43,495 bases of DNA from an uncultured Pseudomonadota bacterium (GCA_949289935.1 CASEQD010000004.1:1-43495), one strand, 5' to 3'. Positions 9,975-18,299 are shown, counted from the first letter of the stretch. Made by a program: numbers and translations. Notes: a model not told the origin generated them from the letters alone.

Positions 9975-12026
9975 TTAGTTCCAATATCTGCTGCCGACAT
10001 AAGCACGGATGGTGCGGATTTCGGCGTGGTCGGGATGTAACCGGACTGCGGCGCCGAGAGCTCTTTTACTGTCAAAAGTCCGTCCGTCTATTTTGACACC
10101 TTTATTTTTTAATATCGTTACCCTTCCCTTGTAGACGCATTGTTTCTTTTTTGAATTGCATCTTAAATCTATCCAAGTTTGGTTTTCTGCTCTTTTTCTG
10201 CCGTTCCAGATATCATTAAGCTTCTTTTTTTCGTCCGGGGACAGAGGGATGTTTCCGGTCTTTTCCAGCCAGATGCTTTTTACAAAGTTTTTGCCGCGTG
10301 AGGGCAAGATAATCAGTCTGCCGGTATTGTCTTTTACAGCAACGGCTTTTCCGCTTTCATCAATCATAACATCCGGGACGGATGTCGTCAGAAGGCTCAG
10401 CGTCCCGAGAATAATGCCCAGCCATCCCCACAGCCGCCATTTTCCCAGCCAGATGCACAGCCATAATCCGCCAAGCACTATCGCTCCCAATCCCCATGAA
10501 GGCATGGATAAAACCGGGAGTCCGGCATTGGGCAAAGAAGCCACCCAGGCTGTCGTTTCGTTAACCAGATGTACGCCGAAACCGACAATTTTCAGCGGAA
10601 GTTCTTCCAATCCCAACGGCAATGCCAGAAGAGATATTAAGACAAAAGGCATGATAATCAGCCCGATAACAGGTCCGGCCAACAAATTTCCAATGGTTGT
10701 ATAGACGGCTATCTGATTGAAATGGTATATTGAAAACGGCAAAGTGGCCAGACTGGCAACAAAATCAGAAGTCAGAATTCCCACAATGTAGGCAAAGACA
10801 ATTCGTCCGGTTTTCTGCAATAAAGGCCGGTTTTGATATTTTCCGCCGTGGAGGAAACGGTGTAAATTGCCGGCATAACGTTCATAAAAAGCAATCAGCG
10901 CAACAACCGCGGCAAAAGACATTTGAAAGCTGGCTCCGACCAAGGCTTCCGGCGTCAGCAGCAAAACAACGAGCGCCGCCCAGGAAATGGTTAATATGGA
11001 AAGAGCCTGCCGGCCAAGCAATATTCCCAGCAAGACAATGAAAATCATGATGAAAGAGCGCTGTGCCGGAATTTCCGCTCCGGAAACCAATAAGTATAAA
11101 GCACTCATAAATACAGACAGAACAGCGGCTGCTTTTTTTGTATCGTAACGCGCAATCAGCGGCGGAAAACAGGAAGCGGCAGCCCTCACCAGAAAAAACA
11201 TCATTCCGGCCAGCATGCTCATGTGTAATCCGGAAATGGAAAGGAAATGAGCCAATCCGGAATCACGATAGTTTTCGGTTAATCTCCGGCTCATTCCACT
11301 TCTTTCTCCGGCGACTATGGCTGCCGTAACAGCGGCTTCATCAGGAGGAAGGACGGCATTGATTTTGTTGACTATTTCGTTTCTGATTTGTTCTATTTTC
11401 AGTTTCAGGCTGCCTGAAAGCGAAGATTTTTCAAGACACTCCACTGGCAGAGCCCGGCTGACGGAATAGCCGGTTGCCTTGATGTTTTCAAAAAAAGTTT
11501 TGCGGTCGAACTGATAGCCGCCAATAACGGCGGCAGAATACGGAGGCATGATTTTGGCAATCATTTCCACGCACTGTCCTTCCTCTGCCGGTGCTTTTTT
11601 GCTCAGCAATGTAATTTTGTATTTTCCGGGGATCGGGGTGTCATCGAAATCAGATATATCTTCAAGCAGCAGACGTATGTTTCCCCTGCTGTTTGCATCA
11701 GCTGAGGCAATGCGTCCTTTCAGATAAAGCTTTTGTTCTTCGGAAATAAACGGTGTTTTGTTTATGTATGCTGCTCGAAGCTGTACCACAGCAAAGCCGA
11801 GGGTGATTATTCCGACGATGCTCAAAATGCCGAGTATGGTGAAATTACGGCGAAATATTAAGGCTAAAAAGATTATTGCTTCAATTAATCCGGCTCCCAG
11901 CCACAGAGACGGTTCAAAAGGCAAAGCAAAGTATATGACTATCCCCATGCCAAATAAAACCGGTATCCACGGGAACCAGCGAGAGCGTTCTTTGAACAGA
12001 TTTTCTTTTATTTGACGTATCAGCAT
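9975..12026 (-). CDS. comEC: ComEC/Rec2-family DNA-uptake channel protein
   Basis: 683 residues with an N-terminal membrane segment plus OB-like DUF4131 region (~1-190) and a multi-helix competence domain (~215-520). The latter carries AGERSGM and LAHFLSISGLHMSMLAG, the ComEC signature. The C terminus (~540-683) occupies the place of the metallo-beta-lactamase domain but has no HxHxDH metal motif, so any nuclease function there is lost. This is common in alphaproteobacterial ComEC proteins. The family imports single-stranded DNA across the inner membrane during transformation; no other competence gene is in the window. The gene converges on the ppiD-like gene and shares its terminator. Confidence 0.9.
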   Translation of the reverse strand: MLIRQIKENLFKERSRWFPWIPVLFGMGIVIYFALPFEPSLWLGAGLIEAIIFLALIFRRNFTILGILSIVGIITLGFAVVQLRAAYINKTPFISEEQKLYLKGRIASADANSRGNIRLLLEDISDFDDTPIPGKYKITLLSKKAPAEEGQCVEMIAKIMPPYSAAVIGGYQFDRKTFFENIKATGYSVSRALPVECLEKSSLSGSLKLKIEQIRNEIVNKINAVLPPDEAAVTAAIVAGERSGMSRRLTENYRDSGLAHFLSISGLHMSMLAGMMFFLVRAAASCFPPLIARYDTKKAAAVLSVFMSALYLLVSGAEIPAQRSFIMIFIVLLGILLGRQALSILTISWAALVVLLLTPEALVGASFQMSFAAVVALIAFYERYAGNLHRFLHGGKYQNRPLLQKTGRIVFAYIVGILTSDFVASLATLPFSIYHFNQIAVYTTIGNLLAGPVIGLIIMPFVLISLLALPLGLEELPLKIVGFGVHLVNETTAWVASLPNAGLPVLSMPSWGLGAIVLGGLWLCIWLGKWRLWGWLGIILGTLSLLTTSVPDVMIDESGKAVAVKDNTGRLIILPSRGKNFVKSIWLEKTGNIPLSPDEKKKLNDIWNGRKRAENQTWIDLRCNSKKKQCVYKGRVTILKNKGVKIDGRTFDSKRALGAAVRLHPDHAEIRTIRAYVGSRYWN

Positions 12027-12082
12027 TTTTGTAATTTATTCCGAAATTTTCCCGGGAGCAATCATTAAGCCTGTTTTTGTGC

Positions 12083-12115
12083 AAAAAAACAGCCGGGCGA
12101 AAAGAGCCGGGCTGT
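12083..12115 (-). terminator. Terminator after the 12133-12561 gene
   Basis: ACAGCC pairs with GGCTGT, then a G-G mismatch, then three more pairs around a GAAAAGA loop. On the minus strand a run of seven T follows. It separates the 12133 gene from comEC. Confidence 0.8.
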
Positions 12116-12132
12116 CCTTTTGTTTTACCGTG

Positions 12133-12561
12133 TCAAATGGATTGAACCTTAACATTGACTGAGCCGAGAAGATATTCGAGTTTAATTTCTTTTTCGACAT
12201 TTTCCGTCAGTGTGATAATTACTTTACGGTGGTTTTCATGATCGCTCAAAACAATCTTGTCAAATTCGGAAATGTCTATTTCTTTGGCTGATTTTTCCTG
12301 CTCTTTGCCTATTTCCTGGCGACGATCCGGCATAAAGGCCGAAAAATAAATTTTTTGTCCTCCGGATGTTACGCTGAGGCAGAAATATTTTTGATCAAAG
12401 AAAACACTGAATACGACAATTTTTACGTCGTTTGAATCCGGGTTGAAACCTGCAATCATTTTTTCAAATTCTTCTTTGTTGTATTTTTTTACATCAAAAA
12501 AGAAATTGTCTACTTTTTCCAATGCGTTGAACCATTGACGGCGGTATTTTCTAATGTTCAT
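12133..12561 (-). CDS. Hypothetical protein
   Basis: 142 residues, not recognised. A basic, aromatic N terminus (MNIRKYRRQWFNALEKV) is followed by alternating beta-like strands (VKIVVFSVFF, FCLSVTSGGQKIYFSAF, KIVLSDHENHRKVIITLTE) and one charged linker. There is no signal peptide or membrane helix, so it is probably cytoplasmic. No Shine-Dalgarno is visible at the ATG. A terminator lies directly downstream and the dipeptidase gene 68 bp upstream on the same strand. Confidence 0.6.
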   Translation of the reverse strand: MNIRKYRRQWFNALEKVDNFFFDVKKYNKEEFEKMIAGFNPDSNDVKIVVFSVFFDQKYFCLSVTSGGQKIYFSAFMPDRRQEIGKEQEKSAKEIDISEFDKIVLSDHENHRKVIITLTENVEKEIKLEYLLGSVNVKVQSI

Positions 12562-12629
12562 GATAATAAAGTGTTAAGTTAAACAATAATAAATTTTCAT
12601 GAGCACTATGTCATATTGTCAAGATTTTG

Positions 12630-13283
12630 TCAAGGCTGTTTTGTAAAAAATTTGACTTCGCCGTCTGGAAAAAATTCACAATCAATCAGCGGATATTTTT
12701 CCCTGTTTGGCAGATTGTAATGCCACCATTCGTGTTCAAGCGCTTCCAATCCGGCATTTTCCATCATATTTCGCAGCATATCCCGATTGGCAGTTTGGAT
12801 TGAAGCTTCAGCAGAATTCCATGAATATTTGGCTTTTTTCAGATGAAGCTGAAATTCATTCCATTGTCCGGCGGCGACCAGGCGGGCATATTTTTCTTCA
12901 AAGGCGTCTACTTTGCAGGGAAAAGGCAACTCCCTTCCCTGTTCATCCAACAGAGTTACATCAACAGCCGATGCATGGCAGTGTTGTGATTTTTCTGCTT
13001 CTGCGGCAAAGAATCCCGGCTGGGGAATTATCTTTTTCATCAAATCAAAGGCTCGCGGGGGACGGTAAGCATCGCAGATTTTGAGTTTTAGATTCTTTTG
13101 TTTCAAGACCGGTTCCAGATGCAGCAGACATTTTTGCAAATCCGGTTGTATAAAACAGCGGTTTCCGAGCCCGACTTGCGTGTAAACGTCCGTTAACATC
13201 ATGTTTTGTGTTCCGGCGTACATCATATCTATGACAAAGACCCCGCCGGATTTTATTTCAACCAGATTTATTTCTTTTTTCAT
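12630..13283 (-). CDS. VanX/DdpX-like D-alanyl-D-alanine dipeptidase
   Basis: Zinc D,D-dipeptidase of the VanX/DdpX family. Visible motifs are DAYRPPRAF (the transition-state Arg), SQHCHASAVD (first zinc His and Asp) and EHEWWHYN (catalytic Glu and third zinc ligand His); all key residues are intact. Family members cleave D-Ala-D-Ala, for peptidoglycan turnover or glycopeptide resistance. No vanH/vanA partner is present, so a housekeeping role is more likely. The frame is open to an ATG at 13328, but that codon lies inside an inverted repeat; the ATG at 13283 matches the family start better, although neither has a good ribosome-binding site. It is divergent from the glycan operon, with the inverted-repeat segment between them. 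Confidence 0.8.
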   Translation of the reverse strand: MKKEINLVEIKSGGVFVIDMMYAGTQNMMLTDVYTQVGLGNRCFIQPDLQKCLLHLEPVLKQKNLKLKICDAYRPPRAFDLMKKIIPQPGFFAAEAEKSQHCHASAVDVTLLDEQGRELPFPCKVDAFEEKYARLVAAGQWNEFQLHLKKAKYSWNSAEASIQTANRDMLRNMMENAGLEALEHEWWHYNLPNREKYPLIDCEFFPDGEVKFFTKQP

Positions 13284-13316
13284 TTTATAAAAAAGTTGTT
13301 GCCTAAAACCGTTATT

Positions 13317-13343
13317 CATTCGTTTCATATTTTGAAACGAATG
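13317..13343. promoter_or_regulatory. Inverted repeat upstream of the dipeptidase gene
   Basis: Perfect 10-bp arms (CATTCGTTTC at 13317-13326, GAAACGAATG at 13334-13343) with a 7-bp spacer. A TTGACA on the minus strand (13342-13347) overlaps its edge, but no well-spaced -10 follows. It could be a repressor operator or a leader RNA hairpin about 34 nt before the 13283 start. Confidence 0.55.
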
Positions 13344-13390
13344 TCAACATGTTCTTGTTTTTTTGAGAATTTTAGAAAGATAAAATGGGT

Positions 13391-13575
13391 AAATTTAATG
13401 TTCATTTAAATTACACATTTTTTTGTTATCATACAATGAGAAATTATTTTTACAATCTTAATTTTATAAAAAAATAAATTTAATAAAAATCAAAGTATTA
13501 GTTCATATATTTTGTGGAAATGCCTGGGTGCTTATCGTCTGAGAGAAGATGGTAATTTAAATGAACATTAAATTT
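13391..13575. repeat. Putative invertible segment with perfect 24-bp inverted repeats
   Basis: The left arm (13391-13414) and right arm (13552-13575) are exact reverse complements over 24 bp and enclose 137 bp. Each arm is itself a near-dyad: in the right arm AATTTAA, 7 nt, then TTAAATT, as expected of a recombinase crossover site. The identity stops exactly at 24 bp on both sides. The enclosed DNA is AT-rich, holds no gene, and contains a promoter-like pair on the minus strand. The right arm ends 14 bp before the start codon of the recombinase-like gene. I infer a DNA-inversion switch; a large regulatory hairpin is the alternative. Confidence 0.65.
13428..13455 (-). promoter_or_regulatory. 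Promoter-like sequence inside the inverted-repeat segment
   Basis: On the minus strand, TTGTAA (13450-13455), a 16-nt spacer and TATGAT (13428-13433). In the assembled orientation it would transcribe toward the dipeptidase gene; after inversion it would face the glycan operon. The region is very AT-rich, so a chance match is possible. I found no better-spaced promoter pair on the plus strand of the segment. Confidence 0.4.
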
Positions 13576-13589
13576 GCTCAATAAACAAC

Positions 13590-14159
13590 ATGATTTTTGC
13601 ACTTTCACAGGCTCAAGGCAAGCCGGATTCAAAAACATCCCCGATAGATTTTGCGCTTCGGAACGGGCTTTCTGTTGATGTGTTTTTTACCCGGAAAAAT
13701 TTTGAACAGATAAAACGCCAATGTTTTGCTGCCGGAGACGTGTTGGTCGTCGACGATATTACCTGCTTGGGAAGTTCACTTGCCGAAATCAGAGATAATC
13801 TGGCCTTTTTGTCAGGTAACGGAATTACGATTTTTTCCGCTGCGGAAAATTATCATTTTTTGCCAAATGAAGAAACAGCCCTGCTTTTGAAAGGAATGGA
13901 CCTGACACTTGATATCCGCCGCAGCCTGCTTTCGGTTTTGACATCAAGGGCTTTAGCCGAAAAGAAGGCTTCCGGCGCCAAACTCGGGCGTTCTCTGCAT
14001 GCCGTTATGAAAAAACATCTTGACGGGAAAGAAAGCTATATCCGGGAAAAACTAGCTTCCGGCATGAGTAAAAGCGCCCTCGCCCGCCAGCTTAATGTTT
14101 CAAGAACAACTTTGTATGATTTTTTGAGAAAGGGATGTATTTATGAGAAAACAAAATGA
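13590..14159 (+). CDS. Serine-recombinase-like protein with degenerate catalytic domain
   Basis: 189 residues with the layout of a resolvase/invertase. A shortened N-terminal domain (MIFALSQAQ in place of the usual YARVST, and GDVLVVDDITCLGSSLAEI in place of the DRLGRS strand-helix) is followed by a linker helix ending KKASGAKLGRS and a C-terminal helix-turn-helix (MSKSALARQLNVSRTTLYDFLRK). The two arginines normally in DRLGRS are Cys and Ser here, the N-terminal Arg before the nucleophile is missing, and the loop before RKNFEQI is shortened. A Ser (Ser6) remains near the active-site position. It may be a regulator or accessory DNA-binding protein rather than an active enzyme. No ribosome-binding site is visible at the ATG; an in-frame TAA lies in the repeat arm just upstream. 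It overlaps the GT2 gene by 17 nt. Confidence 0.75.
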   Translation: MIFALSQAQGKPDSKTSPIDFALRNGLSVDVFFTRKNFEQIKRQCFAAGDVLVVDDITCLGSSLAEIRDNLAFLSGNGITIFSAAENYHFLPNEETALLLKGMDLTLDIRRSLLSVLTSRALAEKKASGAKLGRSLHAVMKKHLDGKESYIREKLASGMSKSALARQLNVSRTTLYDFLRKGCIYEKTK

Positions 14160-15183
14160 AAAACCTTTAATTTCCTTTATTTTACCAAATTATAACAATC
14201 AGCATGTGTTAGATTTGTTTTTTGAAAAGTTTTTGGAAAACAATACATATGATAACTATGAGTTTATTGTTGTTGACGACGGTTCTGAAGATGACGGGCT
14301 GGATGTTTTAAATGAATGGAAAAAGTCCGGGAAAATAAAAAACATGCAGTTGATTGCAGAACCTCATAAAGGGATTATCAATGCTTTAAATAAGGCTTTA
14401 TCAGTTGCCAAAGGAGAATTTATTATCCGCTGTGACGGGGATGCGACAATTGAAAGTAAAAGTTTTGTTGAAGAATTTTTGAAGCTTTATTACATCAATC
14501 CAAATAAAATCGGAGTTATTACTTCTAAGGTTATGATTGACAACGGGAATCTTCATGCCGTCGGCCGCAGTATCACAACAGAAGAAGGGCTGCATGACAG
14601 AGGAAAAAAAGTTAAAAACATTCAAAAAAGGAAATGGGACTGGGAAACTTTTGTTGATCCGTATAGTTTGAATAATATTATAAATGTTCCGGCTGAATTA
14701 GATTCCGCGCTTGGCGTATTTACGTTTTGCGACAGAAAAACGGCTCTTAAAATCGGAGGTTTTGATGAAAATTATCCTTTGTGGATTGAAGATGACGATT
14801 TTTATTTTTCGTTTCGCAAATTTAATAAAAAAGTATTTTACACGCCATTTATTGAAATTTGTCATCGTTTTTCGTTAAGAGGAAACAGGAACCCGTCTTC
14901 ATGGAAAAGAAATAAGACGCTTAAACAAAAAATGAAAAACTTATTTGTTCGTCATAAAACTGATCCTGACTGGCGGCCGAATATTCTCCGACACGATTAT
15001 CAATATTGGAAAGAGAAATGGGGATTTGATTTGTTAAATCCCAGTATTGAAAATATTAAAACAAAATATGCAGAATCTGAAATTTGTTGGCGGTATAATC
15101 CGGCAATGTTGAAAGAGGGACAGGAAATCGTCAAAAAGTATCTCGAAGTTAAGCAAAAGGAGCTTTTAGATGAAATTCGCTGA
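14143..15183 (+). CDS. Family 2 glycosyltransferase
   Basis: 346 residues. The GT-A nucleotide-sugar fold starts at ISFILPNYNN and continues with VVDDGSEDDG (UDP binding), a metal-binding CDGD at residues 97-100 and a WIEDDDFYF acceptor-side motif near residue 220. There is no membrane helix, so it acts at the cytoplasmic face on a lipid-linked or capsule acceptor; the sugar cannot be read from sequence. An AGGGA site precedes the ATG. It overlaps the genes on both sides (17 nt and 14 nt), so translation is probably coupled. The AT-rich codon use contrasts with the housekeeping genes and suggests a transferred glycan cassette. Confidence 0.88.
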   Translation: MRKQNEKPLISFILPNYNNQHVLDLFFEKFLENNTYDNYEFIVVDDGSEDDGLDVLNEWKKSGKIKNMQLIAEPHKGIINALNKALSVAKGEFIIRCDGDATIESKSFVEEFLKLYYINPNKIGVITSKVMIDNGNLHAVGRSITTEEGLHDRGKKVKNIQKRKWDWETFVDPYSLNNIINVPAELDSALGVFTFCDRKTALKIGGFDENYPLWIEDDDFYFSFRKFNKKVFYTPFIEICHRFSLRGNRNPSSWKRNKTLKQKMKNLFVRHKTDPDWRPNILRHDYQYWKEKWGFDLLNPSIENIKTKYAESEICWRYNPAMLKEGQEIVKKYLEVKQKELLDEIR

Positions 15184-16330
15184 GCTGTTTACAGGCTTTT
15201 TAATTTGCTTATTAAGAATTTTACGTTTGTTTTCTAGAAAAAAAACGACAATTTTTATGGATAATTTGTATGAAAACAATGTTGAATGTATTGATACATA
15301 TTCGCAATTTGTCTTTATGCAAAAGAAAGGATACAAGGTTTATTATATTTTAAAAAGGCAAAATCCTTTTTATGAAAAATTAAGAAAAAGCAAAAAGCTG
15401 AAAAATGTTATTATTGTTAACGGTTCTGATGATATTGTCAAAAAAGCATTTGTTCCTTTGATTTTTGCGAAAAATATCGTTACCGCTTTTTGTAATTTTA
15501 ATATGAAACATCCAGTAAAAAGACTGACAGCTGACTTCTTTTACTCAGACAAAACAATAAATTATATTTATCTTAATCATGGTGTTACTTTTTTGAAAAA
15601 ATGGGTTCTGGATTATTATTCGCCAAAATTTTATAACAAGCTTGTTGTTTCAAATGTTTATGAAAAGGAAATTTATAAAAAAGAGGCTGGATGGAGAGAT
15701 GAAAATCTGATTGAATGCGGTTTGTCCAGATGGGGATGTTTAAAAAAAGAGAAACATCAACAAAAAAATATTTTTATCTTTTTTACATGGAGAACCAGTT
15801 TTAATAAAAACAATTATGAACAGTCCCTTTATTATAAAAGGTTGATTTCATTTTTAACAAATTCCAGACTACAAAAATTATTATCTCAAAACAATATTCA
15901 TCTTAAAATTGCTTTTCATCATGCTTTCAATGCCAGAAACATCTTTTTTGAAAAATGTGAAAATTTTGTACACGTTGTGGATGCTTCGGAGATCAGTTTG
16001 CATATTAAAACGGCTGATTTGTTTATAACGGATTATTCTTCCATTGTTTTTGATTTTATGTTTTTGGATATTCCGGTTATTTTTTACAAACTGGACTGGG
16101 ATGATCCCAAGTTGAATAAGGAAGATATTGAATCGGCTTATTATGCGATGACAAAGGACAGATTTTTATATAATTGTTTCTATTATGAAGGTGATGTCAT
16201 TGATAAAATAGCTTTTTATATTGCACATGGTTTTGTTTTAGAAAAAGAGTTTGCTGAAATCAACTCATCGTTTTTCTATACAAAAAATAATATTCAACTT
16301 TTATTTGCGGAAAATTTAAATAAATTATAA
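15170..16330 (+). CDS. CDP-glycerol:glycerophosphate glycerophosphotransferase-family protein
   Basis: 386 residues of the Glyphos_transf (TagF/TagB-like) family. The N terminus is a hydrophobic, basic membrane-associating stretch (~5-25). Family motifs are YLNHGVTFLKKW with His137, FTWRTSF (~205-211), LKIAFHHAF (~245-253) and LFITDYSSIVFDF (~284-296) followed by IPVIFYKLDWDD. Relatives transfer glycerol-phosphate or ribitol-phosphate from the CDP form to teichoic acids, and in Gram-negatives to phosphate-containing capsules. No CDP-glycerol synthase is in the window, so the donor is uncertain. A strong AAAAGGAG site precedes the start, which overlaps the GT2 stop by 14 nt. Confidence 0.82.
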   Translation: MKFAELFTGFLICLLRILRLFSRKKTTIFMDNLYENNVECIDTYSQFVFMQKKGYKVYYILKRQNPFYEKLRKSKKLKNVIIVNGSDDIVKKAFVPLIFAKNIVTAFCNFNMKHPVKRLTADFFYSDKTINYIYLNHGVTFLKKWVLDYYSPKFYNKLVVSNVYEKEIYKKEAGWRDENLIECGLSRWGCLKKEKHQQKNIFIFFTWRTSFNKNNYEQSLYYKRLISFLTNSRLQKLLSQNNIHLKIAFHHAFNARNIFFEKCENFVHVVDASEISLHIKTADLFITDYSSIVFDFMFLDIPVIFYKLDWDDPKLNKEDIESAYYAMTKDRFLYNCFYYEGDVIDKIAFYIAHGFVLEKEFAEINSSFFYTKNNIQLLFAENLNKL

Positions 16331-16340
16331 AGGAAAGATA

Positions 16341-18296
16341 ATGGTTAAAACAAAAATTTTGGTTTTCTACCATCATCCAGCCGTTTTGTTGCAGGATGAT
16401 GTGTTAACCCCCATTCACCTGGGGCGGGCCTTGGCGGTTTCTCCTTCTAAAGACGGTATTATGGCCTCGGAAGATTATCAATGGATGCTGGACAATATGA
16501 TTGGTGATGATACCGGAGATAATATTTCGCATTTAAACAGAAGGTTTTGTGAACTTACCGGTATATACTGGGCATGGAAGAATTATGACAAGCTAGGCGC
16601 CCCCGATTATATAGGTTTTATGCATTACAGAAGGCATCTTTCTTTTAATGAAAAACTGAAATTCTTTTTATCGCCTCAAGATGCTTCATGGATTAAAAAT
16701 CAGAAAATTGACGACGACTATAAAATATCTCATAATTTAAATGGAAAATATATTTCCGAGTTTGTCAAACATTATGATATGATTACAGATAAGTCTTTTC
16801 CCCATAATCCTTATCAACATTTTCAAACGGCAAATCCTTATTTGAAAATCAAAGATTATGATTTGGCTATGAAGCTTCTCGTAGAAAAATATCCGTTTAT
16901 GGAAAAGGCTGTTAAAGATTATAATACAGGTGTTCGTTCTTATTTCTGTAATTTGTTTATAATGAAAAAAGAATATTTTTTTCAATATGCACAAATGCTA
17001 TTTGATGTATTATTCGCTTTGGATGAAAAAATAGATTATTCTGATTATACAATTCAGGAACAGCGTTCTGCGGCATATATTTCCGAATGGTTAACAGGAA
17101 TTTATATTACGTATTTGTATCAACAGCATAAGAATATCAAGGAATTGTATATGTCCTGTGTTAAAGAGATGCAAGTTTCTATTGATATCAATCCTGCTTT
17201 TTCGAAGAAAAACATAGCTGTTGTTTTTGCTGCTGATAATAATTATGCCCCTTATTTGGGAATTACCATAAAATCTTTAATTGAAAATAAAAATTCGGAA
17301 TATAATTATGATCTTGTTGTTTTTGATGATGGTATTCAGAACAGAAACAAACAACTTATTTTACGATTGGCAGAAGGAAATTCCAATGTAAAAATTCGTT
17401 TTTTTGATATTCATTCTCTCATTCCAGAAGATGAACTTGCTTTATTGCAATCCAGAGAATATTTATCCCGGGTTTCTTATTATAGAATATTTATTCCAAA
17501 ATTTATGAACTGCTATAAGAAAGTACTTTATCTTGACTGTGATGTCATTGTTCAAAATGATCTCGTTGATTTGTTTGAAACAGATATGAAAGACAATCTT
17601 CTTGCCGGCGTTGTTGATTTTGATATGCTCCTGCATTATCAGAAATTTGAGAAATATTTATCAAAATCATTGTCAATTAATACCGCAGGAAAATATATCA
17701 ATACCGGGGTTTTGTTATTTAATATTTTTCAATGTTTACAGGCTGATTTTTCTGAAAACTGTATACAAAAACTGAAAGAAAGCGGTAGTTCTTATTTTAA
17801 TGCTCAAGATGTTATTAATTCGCTTTATTATGATAAAACAAAAAAAATGAGCCTTGATTGTAATTTTCAATGGGATATTTCTGTTACGGCTTCTGATTAT
17901 CAAAATCGATTACCTGTTAAATTTTTGAATGATTATGAAGCCGCAGAAAAGAATGTTAGGATTTTGCATTTTACATCTAGGTATAAGCCTTGGAAAAAGC
18001 CTCATCTTTTGCTGGCGGATATTTGGTGGAAAACAGCACGTGCCACGGATTTTTACGAACATATTTTGTTTAAGAATTTATCTTTATCGACTTCTTCGCA
18101 AACTGAAATAAAAAGTAATATGTTGCTTTATATTATGCGAGAGACTATGAATTATGGACATAACCGGTTAAAGTATTACCGTTGTAAGCTCCTGTCAAAA
18201 ATTACTTTCGGCAATATGCGCAGGCACTATAAAGCCAAGAAAAAAGAATTAAAGGCCAAGATTAAAGAAGTTCGGAAATTTCTTAAAGCAAAATAA
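16341..18296 (+). CDS. DUF4422-GT8 fusion glycosyltransferase
   Basis: 651 residues with two putative transferase domains. The N-terminal half matches DUF4422 (signature NRRFCELTGIYWAWKN and DYIGFMHYRRHL at ~66-100). From ~residue 290 a GT8 domain (glycogenin/LgtC-like) begins with NIAVVFAADNNYAPYLGITI, carries the DxD metal motif in LYLDCDVIVQND (Asp399, Asp401) and ends with LHFTSRYKPWKK. The last ~60 residues are strongly basic and may bind membrane. GT8 enzymes often add galactose or glucose with retention of configuration. AAAGGAAA precedes the ATG 10 bp after the previous stop. Last gene of the operon, with a terminator hairpin directly after it. Confidence 0.87.
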   Translation: MVKTKILVFYHHPAVLLQDDVLTPIHLGRALAVSPSKDGIMASEDYQWMLDNMIGDDTGDNISHLNRRFCELTGIYWAWKNYDKLGAPDYIGFMHYRRHLSFNEKLKFFLSPQDASWIKNQKIDDDYKISHNLNGKYISEFVKHYDMITDKSFPHNPYQHFQTANPYLKIKDYDLAMKLLVEKYPFMEKAVKDYNTGVRSYFCNLFIMKKEYFFQYAQMLFDVLFALDEKIDYSDYTIQEQRSAAYISEWLTGIYITYLYQQHKNIKELYMSCVKEMQVSIDINPAFSKKNIAVVFAADNNYAPYLGITIKSLIENKNSEYNYDLVVFDDGIQNRNKQLILRLAEGNSNVKIRFFDIHSLIPEDELALLQSREYLSRVSYYRIFIPKFMNCYKKVLYLDCDVIVQNDLVDLFETDMKDNLLAGVVDFDMLLHYQKFEKYLSKSLSINTAGKYINTGVLLFNIFQCLQADFSENCIQKLKESGSSYFNAQDVINSLYYDKTKKMSLDCNFQWDISVTASDYQNRLPVKFLNDYEAAEKNVRILHFTSRYKPWKKPHLLLADIWWKTARATDFYEHILFKNLSLSTSSQTEIKSNMLLYIMRETMNYGHNRLKYYRCKLLSKITFGNMRRHYKAKKKELKAKIKEVRKFLKAK

Positions 18297-18299
18297 AAA

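Noticed and set aside
10000..10450. Metallo-beta-lactamase domain expected at the ComEC C terminus
   Set aside because: No HxHxDH or other metal motif can be found in the 140 C-terminal residues, so I do not annotate an active domain.
12545..12561. ATGAACATTA at the start of the 12133-12561 gene matches the repeat arm
   Set aside because: It is the start codon and first codons of that gene; a ten-base match is likely by chance.
13511..13551. TPP-riboswitch-like GGGTGC ... CTGAGA motif
   Set aside because: Only the first half of the THI element is suggested. The downstream ACCTGATCTGG part and P1 closure are missing, and the next genes are not thiamin-related.
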